From assembly GCF_900108245.1 (NCBI RefSeq), contig NZ_FNUY01000005.1, positions 124,001 through 188,000 on the forward strand: a DNA stretch of 64,000 nt, read 5' to 3'. The notes beneath the pieces are model-generated. The model had not been told where the DNA came from and searched no databases. It saw only the letters and a list, made by a program, of their open reading frames with translations. Each line of letters starts with the position of its first letter. Position 1 is the stretch's first letter. Of this stretch, positions 15,690-27,273 are shown piece by piece. This stretch comes from Allobosea lathyri. Its GTDB lineage: Bacteria; Pseudomonadota; Alphaproteobacteria; Rhizobiales; Beijerinckiaceae. The translations under genes were made by a program, and so were the position numbers.

Positions 15690-17975
15690 TCAGCCGCCGA
15701 TATTGAAGGCCGCCAGCGCAGCCATGTTGACGATATCGGAGTCCTTGGCGCCGAGCGGCACGATCTGGACCGGCTTGTCGAGACCGACGATCAACGGGCC
15801 GATCACGGTCGAGCCACCCAGTTCCTGCAGCATCTTTGTGGAGATCGAGGCGGAGTGGAAGGCCGGCATGACCAGCACGTTCGCCGGCCCGGTCAGGCGG
15901 CAGAACGGATACTGGCTCATCAGGTCGCGGTTGAGCGCGACATCGGCGGCCATCTCACCATCGTATTCGAAATCGACGCGCTGCCCGTCGAGGATCTTGA
16001 CGGCCTCGCGCACCTTCTCCGAACGCTCGCCGGCGGGATGGCCGAAGGTCGAGAAGGCCAGCATCGCGACCTTCGGCTCGTAGCCGAGACGACGGGCGAC
16101 GCCTGCGGCCTCGATCGCGATTTCGGACAGCTCCTGCGCGGTCGGCATCTCGGTGATCGCTGTATCGGCGACGAGCACGGTGCGCTCACGCGACAGCACG
16201 ATCGAGACGCCGATGACACGATGGCCCGGCTTCGGGTCGATGACGCGGCGCACCTCTTCCAGCGCGATTGAATAGTTGCGGGTAACGCCGGTGACCAGCG
16301 CATCGGCATCGCCAAGCGCGACCATGGCGGCGGCGAAATGATTGCGGTCCTGGTTGATCAGGCGCTGGCAGTCGCGGAAAAGATAGCCGTGACGCTGTAG
16401 CCGCTCGTAGAGATATTGCGCATAGGCGCTGTTGCGGCGCGAGAGCCGCGCGTTCTGGACCGAGATGCCCTTGGCCTCGAGATCGATGCCGAGGAAGGTC
16501 GCGGTTTCGTAGACGCGCTCTTCACGCCCGACCAGGATGGCATGGCCCAGCCCCTGATTGACGAAGGACACCGCCGCGCGAATGACCTGCTCCTCCTCGC
16601 CTTCGGCGAAGACGACGCGCTTGGGATAACGCCGGACCCGTTCGAAGATGCGGTTCAGCGTGCCCGCGACAGGATCGCGGCGCGCCGAGAGCTGGGCCTT
16701 GTAGGCGGGAATGTCGACGATCGGCCTGCCCGCAACGCCGCTCTCCATCGCCGCCTTGGCGACAGCGACCGGCACGACATGGATCAGGCGGGGGTCGAAC
16801 GGGACGGGGATGATGTATTCCTTGCCGTAGCGCGGACGCGCGCCCTGATAGGCGGCAGCGACTTCGTCGGGCACATCCTCGCGGGCGAGCGAGGCCAGCG
16901 CCTCGGCTGCCGCGATCTTCATCTCCATGTTGATCGTGGTGGCGCGGACATCGAGCGCACCGCGGAAGATGAAGGGGAAGCCCAGCACGTTATTGACCTG
17001 ATTGGGATAGTCCGAGCGGCCGGTCGCCATGATCGCGTCGTCGCGGATGGCGTGAACCTCCTCGGGCGTGATCTCCGGATCGGGATTGGCCATCGCGAAG
17101 ATGATGGGATTGGGGGCCATCGAGGCCACCATCTCGGGTGTCACAGCGCCCTTCTGGCTCAGGCCGAAGAAGGCGTCGGCGCCCTCCATCGCCTGCGCCA
17201 GCGTGCGCCGGTCGGTAATCGCCGCATGCGCCGATTTCCACTGGTTCATGCCCTCGGTGCGACCCTGGTAGATCACGCCCTTGGTATCGCAGAGGATGAC
17301 GTTGTCGGGTTTGAAGCCCATCGCCTTGAGCAGTTCGGTGCAGGCGATCGAGGCCGCGCCGGCGCCGTTGATGACGAGGCGGGTCGTCTTGACGTCGCGG
17401 CCGGTGAGGTCGAGCGCGTTGATCAGGCCGGCGGCGGCGATGATCGCGGTGCCATGCTGGTCGTCATGGAAGACGGGGATGTCCATCAATTCGCGCAGGC
17501 GCTGCTCGATGATGAAGCATTCGGGCGCCTTGATGTCCTCGAGATTGATGCCGCCGAAAGAGGGGCCGAGATAGCGCACCGCATCGATGAACTTGTCGGC
17601 GTCCTCGGTATCAACTTCCAGATCGATCGAATCGACGTCGGCGAAACGCTTGAACAGGACCGCCTTGCCCTCCATCACCGGCTTGGAGGCGAGCGCGCCG
17701 AGATTGCCGAGCCCGAGGATCGCGGTGCCGTTGGAGATCACCGCGACGAGATTGGCCCGCGCGGTGTAGTCATAGGCCTTGGTCGGATCCTCAGCGATCG
17801 CCAGCACCGGCACGGCAACGCCCGGCGAATAGGCCAGCGACAGATCGCGCTGCGTCGCCATCGGCACGGTCGGAACGATCTCGAGCTTGCCCGGACGTCC
17901 TTCCGAGTGGAACAGCAACGCCTCCTGATCGGTAAAGGTCGGGCGGGCGCGTTTTATCGGCGGACGGTCGGTCAT
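15690..17975 (-). CDS. maeB: NADP-dependent malic enzyme, MaeB type
   Basis: A 761-residue enzyme that oxidatively decarboxylates malate to pyruvate. The N-terminal ~430 residues are the malic domain: catalytic Tyr in LAYSPGVA, the [10 protein letters not shown] metal and nucleotide segment, and the NAD(P)-binding [12 protein letters not shown]. The C-terminal ~320 residues form a phosphotransacetylase-like domain ([29 protein letters not shown]), which in this class acts as an allosteric sensor, probably of acetyl-CoA, rather than a working Pta. Length is typical. It links the TCA cycle with pyruvate and supplies NADPH. Confidence 0.95.
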   Translation of the reverse strand: MTDRPPIKRARPTFTDQEALLFHSEGRPGKLEIVPTVPMATQRDLSLAYSPGVAVPVLAIAEDPTKAYDYTARANLVAVISNGTAILGLGNLGALASKPVMEGKAVLFKRFADVDSIDLEVDTEDADKFIDAVRYLGPSFGGINLEDIKAPECFIIEQRLRELMDIPVFHDDQHGTAIIAAAGLINALDLTGRDVKTTRLVINGAGAASIACTELLKAMGFKPDNVILCDTKGVIYQGRTEGMNQWKSAHAAITDRRTLAQAMEGADAFFGLSQKGAVTPEMVASMAPNPIIFAMANPDPEITPEEVHAIRDDAIMATGRSDYPNQVNNVLGFPFIFRGALDVRATTINMEMKIAAAEALASLAREDVPDEVAAAYQGARPRYGKEYIIPVPFDPRLIHVVPVAVAKAAMESGVAGRPIVDIPAYKAQLSARRDPVAGTLNRIFERVRRYPKRVVFAEGEEEQVIRAAVSFVNQGLGHAILVGREERVYETATFLGIDLEAKGISVQNARLSRRNSAYAQYLYERLQRHGYLFRDCQRLINQDRNHFAAAMVALGDADALVTGVTRNYSIALEEVRRVIDPKPGHRVIGVSIVLSRERTVLVADTAITEMPTAQELSEIAIEAAGVARRLGYEPKVAMLAFSTFGHPAGERSEKVREAVKILDGQRVDFEYDGEMAADVALNRDLMSQYPFCRLTGPANVLVMPAFHSASISTKMLQELGGSTVIGPLIVGLDKPVQIVPLGAKDSDIVNMAALAAFNIGG

Positions 17976-18116
17976 GGACTCAATCTTTTTTGTGAGCGTT
18001 TCCTGGAGAGAGGCGGACCATAAGGCAGCGCAACGCCGGACGACAAGCGCGCGCTGGGGATCAGGCCTCGTGAAGAAAAGGCGACAATCGGAGTCGCAGG
18101 CTGTGCCGCGACCGCC

Positions 18117-19950
18117 TCAGAGCCGACCACGCACATTGCGCGCGAAATCTCCGACATAGCGATCGAGCGCCACGGTCTGCTCGCTGACCTGCCGCGCGGC
18201 ATCGACGACCTCGGCGGCTGCCTCGCCCGTGAGGCGGGCTTCATTGCCCACGCTGCCCACGCTTGCGGTCACGGCATGGGTGCTCCCGGCCATCGCCTGG
18301 GCATCGGCTGCGATCGTCGATGCGATGTCGGCCTGCCGGCTGACGACATTGGCGATGATGCCCGAGGTCTGCTCGATCGCCGTCATCGTGCCCTCGATAT
18401 GGGCGACGGCTTCGGCTGCGGTCGCTGCCGCACCGCGGATGTCCTGCAGGGTCTCGGCGATGTCGCGGGTGGCCTTCTGCGTTTGCTCGGCCAGGTTCTT
18501 CACCTCGCCGGCCACGACGGCAAAGCCGCGTCCGGCCGCCCCCGCGCGGGCCGCCTCGATTGTCGCGTTCAACGCCAGGAGATTGGTCCGTGCGGCGATA
18601 TCCTCGATGAAATCGAGCACGGCGCTGACCTTGTCGGCCGCGCCGGCGAGCTGGGCGACGTCGCTGCGCGTCGTCCGGACATAGCTCGCCGCATCGCGCG
18701 CCGTCTGATCGGCATGGGATGTCTGGCGCGTCAACTCGCGGATCGAGGCGTCGATTTCCTCCGCCGCCACGGCAACGCCGCCGACGCGCCTCGAGGCACT
18801 CTCGGCCTGCTGCATGACATCGACGGCGCGCAGGGTTGTCTTGTCGGCGCTTTCGGCCATCTGGCTCGCGGTTTCGTGCATGCTGCGCACCGAACGGCTG
18901 ACCTTTTCCAGGGCCTTGCCGACCGTGACCTCCAGATCGGCCGCCAGCTCCGTCAGCGCAGTCTTGCGCTGCTCCTCGATCGTCTGCTGCCGCGCCTCAA
19001 GCGTCTTCTCGTCGGTGATATCCAGGAGAATGCCGTCCCAGACCATCGTCCCATCGGCAAGCCTGCGCATGGTCGCCTCGCTGCGCAGCCAGACGATCGC
19101 ACCGCCGCGTCCGCGATAGCGGGCCTCGAAGCGCCAGGTATCCGCCAGAGCGGCAAGATCCGCCCTTGCGGCTTCGAAGCGGGGCCCGGTCCTCGGGCAG
19201 CATCTTGCCGATCCAGGTTTCCGGATCCCGCTCGACCTCCTCCTTCGTCACGTCGAGAACGCCATCGATCGCGAAGGACGCAAAATGATAGCTGGTCGAG
19301 CCATCGATGTGGACGATCCGCTGATAGAGCGTGCCGGGCGCCCGCTGGATCAGCGTCTTCAGCCGATAGGCGGTTTCGCGACGCTCGGCCTCGGCCACGA
19401 TCATCAGCCCGGCCAGCGCCGCGCCGGTGACATTGACCAGCAGCGTGATCGGCAGGGCATTGACCAGCACCGAGCGCACCATCTCCCAGTTCGGCAGCAT
19501 AAGGACCGGAGGAAGCAGCACGAACCCAGCCGCCAGAGCCAGCAGCCAGACATCCTGGAAAGCCAGTTCGCGCCCACGACGCTTGGCGTGGAGACGGATC
19601 GCAATACCGAACAGGGCGCTGAGCCCGATGCCGAGAATGCCCATCGGCATGCCAATGCCGCCATTCGCGTAGCGAAACAGCGCCAGCGGCACAGCAACCA
19701 GGATCGTCGCGAGAATGCCGCCGACCGGACCCGCCAGCAGGACCACGACATTGCGCGAGTCGATCGCTATGCCGGGAGCGAGCATGAAGGGCGCGACCAT
19801 GCCGCAGAAGCCGGCCGCGACGAGCACGGCGGCGACCACGAGCGGGCGCAAGAGCGGGTGATGGTCGAGACGCGGCAGGATGATCGTGAGTGCAAGAGCC
19901 GCCAGCAAGACGAAGGACAGGCTCTTGATGAGGTCAACGATCAACGGCAT
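18117..19950 (-). pseudogene. Methyl-accepting chemotaxis protein, split by a +1 frameshift
   Basis: Two overlapping minus-strand frames make one receptor. The 5' frame (19950 down to ~19190) encodes five or more membrane helices of the 5TMR-LYT type (IDSRNVVVLLAGPVGG) and the start of a PAS region ending at KMLPEDR. The 3' frame continues with [20 protein letters not shown], the end of the PAS domain ([12 protein letters not shown]) and a full MCP signalling domain with the hairpin tip [19 protein letters not shown]. The break is in GGGGCCC at 19181-19187, where one extra base shifts the frame; the span, 1834 bases, is one more than a multiple of three. It is either a sequencing error or a true loss. 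No chemotaxis genes are adjacent. Confidence 0.8.
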
Positions 19951-19988
19951 CTGGGGCTTTCGGCCGAATTAAGAATTCGGTGACCCTG

Positions 19989-20005
19989 CTTTCAATTGTT
20001 GAAAG
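19989..20005. promoter_or_regulatory. Perfect palindrome between chemoreceptor and mutS
   Basis: CTTTCAA TTG TTGAAAG, a 7-bp inverted repeat with a 3-base centre, A+T-rich against its surroundings and placed between two divergent genes. It is likely a repressor or activator site, owner unknown. Confidence 0.4.
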
Positions 20006-20017
20006 TCTTCCTAACGG

Positions 20018-22801
20018 ATGGCGGGACGCGTGGATTTTGGTAGCGTCCGCGCCATGCGCCACGAGCCCTCAATGCCCATCGCCCCGCAAGATCAAAACGA
20101 CGCCGCCACGGCACGCGCCAGCGCCGATCCGGGCCGCGTCACGCCGATGATGGCGCAATATGTCGAGATCAAAGCGGCCAACCCCGACAGCCTGCTGTTC
20201 TACCGGATGGGCGATTTCTACGAGCTGTTCTTCAGGGACGCCGAGATCGCCTCGCGGACGCTCGGGATCGTGCTGACCAAGCGCGGCAAGCATCAGGGCG
20301 AGGACATCCCGATGTGCGGCGTGCCGGTCGAGCGTGCCGACGACTATCTGCAGCGGCTGATCGGTGCCGGCCACCGCGTCGCGGTCTGCGAGCAGACGGA
20401 AGATCCGAGCGAGGCCAAGAAGCGCGGCCCGAAATCGGTCGTCCGTCGCGATGTGGTGCGGCTCGTCACGCCCGGCACAATCACCGAGGAGCGCCTGCTC
20501 GAACCTGGGCGCGCCAGCCTGCTGGTCGCGGTGGCCCGGCGCAAGCTCAGCGATGCCGGCGCGCTCTATGGGCTTGCGGCCATCGACATCTCGACCGGAC
20601 GCTTCAGCGTGATGGAGACGCCGCAGGACCGGCTTGCGATCGAGTTCGCCCGGCTAGAACCACGCGAGATCGTCTGCCCCGACGCGATCCATGACGATCC
20701 GGAGCTGAAGGAGTTCTGGCGCGAGGTCAGCGTGCCCGTGACCCCCCTGGCGCGCGAGGGGTTGGATGCGGCCTCCGCCGAGCGCCGGTTGAAGGAGTTC
20801 TTCGGCGTTGCCACGCTCGATGCCTTCGGAGCCTTCAGCCGCGCCGAGATCGCGGCGGCAGGCGCGGCGCTAGCCTATGTCGAGCGTACGCAGTTCGGCG
20901 CGCGGCCGCCGCTGTCCCCGCCCGTGCGGGACGCGGGCGGGGCGACCATGCTGATCGATGCAGCGACGCGCGCCAATCTCGAACTGACACGCACGCTGTC
21001 AGGCGAGCGCACGGGCAGCCTGCTCGCCGCGATCGACCGGACGGTGACGCCCGGTGGCGCCCGCCTCCTGGCCGAGCGGCTGGCGGGACCGCTGACCGAT
21101 GTCGCGATGATCGCGAGCCGGCACGATGCGGTCGAGGCGCTCGTCACGGACGGTGCCTTGCGCGAAGACCTCCAGCAGGCCCTTGCGCGTGTCCCCGATG
21201 TCGCCCGCGCATTGGCGCGGCTTTCGCTGGATCGCGGCGGCCCGCGTGACCTTGCGGCGCTTGGGATGGGCCTGAGTGCCTCTCGCGACATCGCGCGTTT
21301 CCTCGGGCAGCGGATCAACCTGCCCGTCGAGTTGTCCCGCGCCGCGCGCGCGCTCGCAGACACCGACCCTGCTCTGCCCACCCGGCTGAACGAAACGCTT
21401 GCCGACGAGCTGCCGCTCAACCGCCGCGACGGCCGCTTCGTGCGCGAGGGTTGCGATCCCGCGCTCGACGAATTGCGGCTGCTGCAGGTCGACTCCCGCA
21501 AAGTCATTGCCCAATTGCAGGCGCGCTACGCCAGCGAAACCGGCTGCCGGACGCTGCGGATCAAGCACAATTCCATGCTCGGCTATTTCGTCGAGGTGCC
21601 GCAGGCTGCCGGCGAGGATTTCCTCAGGGAGCCCTGGCGCGCGACCTTCGTGCATCGGCAGACGATGTCGGACGCGATGCGGTTCTCCTCGGTCGAACTT
21701 GGCGAGCTCGAAGCCAAGATCGCCTCGGCAGCAGACCGCGCCCTGAAGCTTGAACTCGGCGTTTTCGCTGATCTGTGCGAGGCAGTGCTGGCACAGGCCG
21801 AGCCGATCAAGGCGGCGGCGCTGGCGCTCGCGGAGATCGACGTCGCCGCCGGCCTTGCCGAACTCGCCAGCCGCGAGGCGTGGTGCCGCCCCATCATCGA
21901 CGACAGCGCCGCTTTCACGATCGAGCGCGGTCGCCATGCGGTGGTGGAAGCGGCGCTGAAGCGCGACGGCAAGCCTTTCGTCGCCAACGATACCGAGCTC
22001 TCGCCGCCCGCGGCGAGCCAGCAGGGTGGCCGCATCTGCCTGATCACCGGCCCCAACATGGCCGGTAAATCGACATTCCTGCGCCAGAACGCGCTGATCG
22101 CCGTGCTCGCGCAGATGGGCGCCTTCGTGCCGGCGGCACACGCGCATATCGGGATCGTCGACCGGCTGTTCTCCCGCGTCGGCGCCGCCGACGACCTCGC
22201 GCGCGGGCGCTCGACCTTCATGGTCGAGATGGTCGAGACCGCCGCGATCCTGAACCAGGCCGGTCCGCGCGCGCTTGTCATCCTCGACGAGATCGGGCGG
22301 GGCACCGCGACCTTCGACGGGCTCTCGATCGCCTGGGCGGCGATCGAACACCTGCACGAGATCAACCGCTGCCGGAGCCTGTTCGCCACGCATTATCACG
22401 AGCTCACAGCACTGGGGGACCGGCTCGACCGCGTCACCAACGCGACCGTGCGTGTCACCGAATGGAATGGCGAGGTGGTGTTCCTGCATGAGGTCGTGGC
22501 AGGCGCCGCCGACCGCTCCTACGGCATCCAGGTCGCCAAGCTCGCCGGCCTGCCTCCCGCCGTGGTCGAGCGGGCCCGCGCCATTCTCAGCGAGCTGGAG
22601 AAGACGGAGCGGGAGAAACCTGTCGCCTCGCTGGTCGACGATCTCCCGTTGTTCGCCGTGCCGGCCAGACGCAACGCGCCGGTTATTTCAGCCCCGACGG
22701 AAATCGACGGCCTGCGGGACGCACTCGCCGCACTCGATCTCGACGAGATGACGCCGCGCGAGGCGCTGGAAGCGCTCTATCGGCTGAAGGGGCTGGGGTA
22801 G
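20018..22801 (+). CDS. mutS: DNA mismatch repair protein MutS
   Basis: About 900-927 residues. The mismatch-reading Phe-x-Glu is in GDFYELFF near the N-terminus. The ATPase has Walker [10 protein letters not shown], Walker B LVILDE and the downstream [15 protein letters not shown] helix, then the [13 protein letters not shown] region. The protein binds mismatches and recruits MutL. Three in-frame ATGs (20018, 20054, 20072) precede the conserved core and none has a good ribosome site; the longest is given here, and 20072 would also fit family length. The stop is four bases from the end of the convergent parE. Confidence 0.95.
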   Translation: MAGRVDFGSVRAMRHEPSMPIAPQDQNDAATARASADPGRVTPMMAQYVEIKAANPDSLLFYRMGDFYELFFRDAEIASRTLGIVLTKRGKHQGEDIPMCGVPVERADDYLQRLIGAGHRVAVCEQTEDPSEAKKRGPKSVVRRDVVRLVTPGTITEERLLEPGRASLLVAVARRKLSDAGALYGLAAIDISTGRFSVMETPQDRLAIEFARLEPREIVCPDAIHDDPELKEFWREVSVPVTPLAREGLDAASAERRLKEFFGVATLDAFGAFSRAEIAAAGAALAYVERTQFGARPPLSPPVRDAGGATMLIDAATRANLELTRTLSGERTGSLLAAIDRTVTPGGARLLAERLAGPLTDVAMIASRHDAVEALVTDGALREDLQQALARVPDVARALARLSLDRGGPRDLAALGMGLSASRDIARFLGQRINLPVELSRAARALADTDPALPTRLNETLADELPLNRRDGRFVREGCDPALDELRLLQVDSRKVIAQLQARYASETGCRTLRIKHNSMLGYFVEVPQAAGEDFLREPWRATFVHRQTMSDAMRFSSVELGELEAKIASAADRALKLELGVFADLCEAVLAQAEPIKAAALALAEIDVAAGLAELASREAWCRPIIDDSAAFTIERGRHAVVEAALKRDGKPFVANDTELSPPAASQQGGRICLITGPNMAGKSTFLRQNALIAVLAQMGAFVPAAHAHIGIVDRLFSRVGAADDLARGRSTFMVEMVETAAILNQAGPRALVILDEIGRGTATFDGLSIAWAAIEHLHEINRCRSLFATHYHELTALGDRLDRVTNATVRVTEWNGEVVFLHEVVAGAADRSYGIQVAKLAGLPPAVVERARAILSELEKTEREKPVASLVDDLPLFAVPARRNAPVISAPTEIDGLRDALAALDLDEMTPREALEALYRLKGLG

Positions 22802-22804
22802 CAT

Positions 22805-23092
22805 TCAGATCATCCCTTCCCAATCGCAGCGCTGGTGCAGGACGCGCAGAACCACGACATCGCCGCGCTCGATCTCATAGACAACGAGATGACTCCCGTG
22901 GGCGTGCACTCTCACCGACCCGGTTAATTCCGTTCGCTCGCGCGCCATGAAAGGATGTGTCGCAAGCAAGTTGAGACAAGCATCCAGGCTGTCGCCGTAG
23001 TGCGCGGCCTGGCGCAGGCCAAATTGGCCGGCGCTGTCGACATAGATGTCGTCGAGATCCTGTTCCGCCTGCCGCGTCAGCCTAAGCGCCAT
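22805..23092 (-). CDS. parE: ParE-type toxin
   Basis: A 95-residue RelE/ParE superfamily toxin, which in studied cases poisons DNA gyrase. Motifs: LRLTRQAEQDLDDIY at the N-terminus, GLRQAAHYGDSLDA in the helical hairpin, and the C-terminal beta strands HLVVYEIERGDVVVLRVLHQRCDW. The ATG at 23092 is chosen since it overlaps the end of parD by 11 bases; the longer frame to 23200 only shadows parD. Toxin and antitoxin are translationally coupled. Confidence 0.88.
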   Translation of the reverse strand: MALRLTRQAEQDLDDIYVDSAGQFGLRQAAHYGDSLDACLNLLATHPFMARERTELTGSVRVHAHGSHLVVYEIERGDVVVLRVLHQRCDWEGMI

Positions 23093-23339
23093 CGAGACCC
23101 AGGTCTTTGGCGCGTTTGCGTGCGCCTTGACGGATCTCAGCCAGGCTTCGTGTCCCGCTTCCGCTGGCGCGGCCTTCGTCGACCAGCCGCTGGAATTCAC
23201 CGATCTTGTTCTGGCGTTCCTGATCGCGCCGAATCAGATCGCGCACGTAATCGCTGGCATTGCCGTATCGCCCGCCTTCAGCCTGCGTTTCGACCCACGC
23301 CTTCATCGGGGCCGGCAAGGACACATTCATCGTCGCCAT
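23082..23339 (-). CDS. parD: ParD-type antitoxin (CC2985 family)
   Basis: An 85-residue ribbon-helix-helix protein. The N-terminus, MNVSLPAPMKAWVETQ, and ASDYVRDLIRRDQER match the CopG/ParD fold, which binds operator DNA as a dimer. The C-terminal half is the flexible part that wraps the toxin. It is first in the pair, as usual, so that antitoxin is made before toxin. A perfect palindrome 37 bases upstream of the start (23376-23392) is the likely autoregulation site. Confidence 0.9.
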   Translation of the reverse strand: MATMNVSLPAPMKAWVETQAEGGRYGNASDYVRDLIRRDQERQNKIGEFQRLVDEGRASGSGTRSLAEIRQGARKRAKDLGLDGA

Positions 23340-23375
23340 GCGAAATCTCCGTTCAAGAGAACGAGTTTCACATAT

Positions 23376-23392
23376 TTGGCAAAGTTTGCCAA
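23376..23392. promoter_or_regulatory. Probable ParDE operator
   Basis: TTGGCAAA G TTTGCCAA, a perfect 8-bp inverted repeat in the 60-base gap between the upstream NlpC/P60 gene and parD. The position and symmetry suit a ribbon-helix-helix antitoxin binding its own promoter. Confidence 0.6.
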
Positions 23393-23399
23393 TATTGGG

Positions 23400-24272
23400 T
23401 CAGCTCAGCCGCTTGATGCTCGTGATCGCGCCGAAGCTCTTCGCCAGAATGCGGTCGCGGGCCGTGCGCAGGGGCTCGCTGTAGACGCTCATCGTATAGG
23501 CGGTGGCGTGGAGCAGGGTGTCCGGGTCTGTCAGAATGCCGACATGGCCCTTCCAAAACACGAGATCGCCGCGTTTCAGGTCCCGCAGGCTGTCATCGAA
23601 GGCCACGGGCTGACCAAGCGCTGCCTCCAGCATGTCGGAATCGCGTGGGGAGGCGATGCCGGCGGCCGCGAGCGCAAGCTGCGTCAGGCCGGAGCAGTCG
23701 AGCCCGAGGCTGGTCTTGCCGCCCCAGAGGTAGGGGACGTTCAGGAAACGCTCTGCAACGGCGACGAAATCGGTCTCGGCCGTGGCGAGCGGTGCGACGT
23801 GGCCAGCGAAGACATAGCCGGTCGAGAAACGGCCAAACTCCGACAGCACGGCGAAATCGCCCGCCTCGTGGGAGACGCTGACGCCCGCTCCCAGCGAGAT
23901 TGCGGCAAGTGGAGGCAGCTTCATCGAGGGGCCGGGATAGACAAAGGTCCGCAGCGCGCTGACGCGATGCGTCGGTGCGGCTGCACCGGGGCGGAGCGCA
24001 TCGTCGGGGAGATAGCCGACATAGCCGTCCGAACGGAGCTGGACCCAGGCCCAGCCCTCGAAACTCTCATAGAGGTCGACCTCCTCGCCACAGAGCGCCT
24101 CGGTGTCGAGCGGCGCGTCCGGGCGCGGTTCCCGGCGCAGCGGCGCCGAGGGCACGACGACGCGCATCGGTTTCGAATCGACGAAGGCTCGCGCCTCGAC
24201 CTGACCGAGCAGGTGGCGGGCGGCGAGATCGGGGCGGGCCGGCGTGGTGCGGCGGTCGAGAATCGCTGTCAT
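23400..24272 (-). CDS. NlpC/P60 cysteine peptidase with SH3-like domains
   Basis: A 290-residue protein. Residues ~35-160 hold two bacterial SH3-like repeats (APLRREPRPDA, then WAWVQLRSDGYVGYLP). Residues ~165-290 are the NlpC/P60 (C40) domain with catalytic Cys in LDCSGLTQLAL and His in GHVGI, then LLHATAY. Such enzymes cut D-Glu to meso-DAP bonds in peptidoglycan stem peptides. No signal peptide is visible, and alphaproteobacterial homologues of this form are often next to an M17 aminopeptidase, as here (a MarR gene lies between), suggesting cytoplasmic muropeptide recycling. Confidence 0.9.
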   Translation of the reverse strand: MTAILDRRTTPARPDLAARHLLGQVEARAFVDSKPMRVVVPSAPLRREPRPDAPLDTEALCGEEVDLYESFEGWAWVQLRSDGYVGYLPDDALRPGAAAPTHRVSALRTFVYPGPSMKLPPLAAISLGAGVSVSHEAGDFAVLSEFGRFSTGYVFAGHVAPLATAETDFVAVAERFLNVPYLWGGKTSLGLDCSGLTQLALAAAGIASPRDSDMLEAALGQPVAFDDSLRDLKRGDLVFWKGHVGILTDPDTLLHATAYTMSVYSEPLRTARDRILAKSFGAITSIKRLS

Positions 24273-24318
24273 CGGGCCAATCTAGCCTGAGCGGGTTAAC
24301 ACCAGAAGCGCCGCCGCC

Positions 24319-24672
24319 TCACCCCCCGCCCAGCTCCCTCGCGCGCTCGGTGACGAGATCGGCCAGGCGCTCGACCGCGAGCGCGCCGGCGACCGTGCGC
24401 TGGATCACGACATTGCGGCGGTCGAACTCGTCGCGCTTGCGCGTGACGAGCCCGAGTTTGCCCATGGTGTCGAGCGCGCGCGTGATCACCGGCTTGGTGA
24501 CGCCGAGCTGCTGGGCGAGCCCCCTCACCGTATGCGGCGGCAGCTCGAGATAGATCGTCAGCAGGATCGCGGTCTGGCGGGCGGAGAGGTCGGCCTGACC
24601 ATCCCGCACCAGATCGAGATGCACCTGCCGCCAGAGCCTAAGCGCCTGCGAGGGCCTGATCTCCAAGGGCAT
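24319..24672 (-). CDS. MarR-family transcriptional regulator
   Basis: A 117-residue winged-helix protein. The helix-turn-helix is at VRGLAQQLGVTKPVITRALDTM and the wing at KRDEFDRRNVVIQRT. It is short for MarR (usually ~140-150) because the N- and C-terminal dimer helices are trimmed. Same strand as the flanking NlpC/P60 and aminopeptidase genes, with short gaps, so it may be co-transcribed with them. The upstream 80 bases contain a weak inverted repeat (CCCG/CGGG) that could be its own site. Confidence 0.85.
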   Translation of the reverse strand: MPLEIRPSQALRLWRQVHLDLVRDGQADLSARQTAILLTIYLELPPHTVRGLAQQLGVTKPVITRALDTMGKLGLVTRKRDEFDRRNVVIQRTVAGALAVERLADLVTERARELGGG

Positions 24673-24752
24673 GAATACGTGAATCCCGATCGTTACGGGT
24701 CCGTATCATTATCGCCCCGGCAGGTCAGCGCAATCGCCTTCGGCGAAGAGGC

Positions 24753-26150
<1,398 letters not shown>

Positions 26151-26252
26151 CCGATCTGGAAGGGAGACGGCGGCGGCCGGTTAAGGATCCATTAGGGTTA
26201 ACGTTTTATCACCGAAGCAACCAGTTTCCATTGTGGCAAGGCAATTCGGCCC

Positions 26253-27140
26253 ATGTCTTCAGCGCCTCTCCCGCACCTTGCGCCCTCGCTGCGCGCCCGC
26301 CGCTCCGGGTTGTGTCTCGCTGTCGGTATCGCTGCGCTCGCCTTGGCCGGTTGCCAGAGCCGCGCCGGTCCCGGCGACGTCACGGGCTCGATCAGCCGCA
26401 GCGCCGACCAGCCGCGCACGACCGCTCAATGGCACGCCGAAAGCGAGAGCTGGGGCAAGCGCTACGAGGCCAACTCCAAGGATCGCAACGCCGCATTCTA
26501 CTATGCGCGCGCGCTGCGTGCGCTGGACCAGAACGCGCAGGCACTCGCTGTGCTCCAGGGCGCGGTGCTGGTCCATACCGAGGACCGCGAGATGCTTGGA
26601 GCCTATGGCCGCTCGCTGGCTGATAATGGCCGGCTGAAGGAGGCCGATGACGTGCTCTCGCGTGCCCATTCGCCGGAGCGGCCCGACTGGCGCATCCTGT
26701 CGGCACAAGGCACCGTAGCCGACCAGCTCGGCGAGCACGCCCGCGCCCAGCAACTCTACCAGACAGCGCTCAAGCTCGCACCGGGCGAGCCCACCGTGAT
26801 GTCCAATCTCGGCCTGTCGCTCGCGCTCTCCAAACAACTCCCCGCAGCGGAGCGCGTGTTGAGCGAAGCCGTCACAGCAGGAAGCCGCGACCCGCGCGTA
26901 CGCCAGAACCTCGTGCTGGTACTCGGCCTGCAAGGCCGCTTCGCCGAAGCGGAAACGCTGGCGCGGCAGGATCAGAGCCCGGCGGAAGCGGCCGCCACCA
27001 TCGCCTATCTCAAGCGCAGCGTCAGCCAGCAGAATAGCTGGGACATGCTGAAGGGCGGCGCGCCCAAGGCCAAGCCGAAAGCATCCACCGCTGCCGCAAG
27101 GGTGCCCGAGGCTAATCCCGACGAACCTCCTCAGGGCTAA
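26253..27140 (+). CDS. tadD: Tad pilus lipoprotein TadD, TPR type
   Basis: A 295-residue outer-membrane-directed lipoprotein: lipobox LALAGC with Cys about residue 34, then tetratricopeptide repeats (AFYYARALRALDQNAQALAVLQGA; ARAQQLYQTALKLAPGEP; PAAERVLSEAV) to about residue 245. TadD is the pilotin-like partner that helps the tad secretin assemble. The C-terminus is a charged low-complexity tail. It lies at the far end of the tad locus on the opposite strand, converging on tadC, so it has its own promoter in the 102 bases shared with the M17 gene. Confidence 0.85.
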   Translation: MSSAPLPHLAPSLRARRSGLCLAVGIAALALAGCQSRAGPGDVTGSISRSADQPRTTAQWHAESESWGKRYEANSKDRNAAFYYARALRALDQNAQALAVLQGAVLVHTEDREMLGAYGRSLADNGRLKEADDVLSRAHSPERPDWRILSAQGTVADQLGEHARAQQLYQTALKLAPGEPTVMSNLGLSLALSKQLPAAERVLSEAVTAGSRDPRVRQNLVLVLGLQGRFAEAETLARQDQSPAEAAATIAYLKRSVSQQNSWDMLKGGAPKAKPKASTAAARVPEANPDEPPQG

Positions 27141-27181
27141 ACGGGATTTCGGCGCGCGCTGACAGGTGCCGGATTGCCATG

Positions 27182-27227
27182 CCAAACCAGAAGGGCCGGA
27201 ACACATGTTCCGGCCCTTCTGGTTTGG
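27182..27227. terminator. Bidirectional terminator between tadD and tadC
   Basis: A perfect 21-bp stem with a 4-base loop (ACAT). The stem base is CCAAACCAGAAGGG / CCCTTCTGGTTTGG, so each reading direction ends in a short T-containing run (GGTTTGG). It is located in the convergent gap and is the longest perfect hairpin I noticed in the window. Confidence 0.85.
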
Positions 27228-27273
27228 ATGAACGTCACTGCCCCATTCCGGCGACGATGGTGGCGGCCTTACC

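Noticed and set aside
16416..18023. 535-codon plus-strand ORF opposite maeB
   Set aside because: Antisense of a clearly identified enzyme; no recognisable motif.
20999..22489. 496-codon minus-strand ORF inside mutS
   Set aside because: Antisense shadow of the MutS coding frame.
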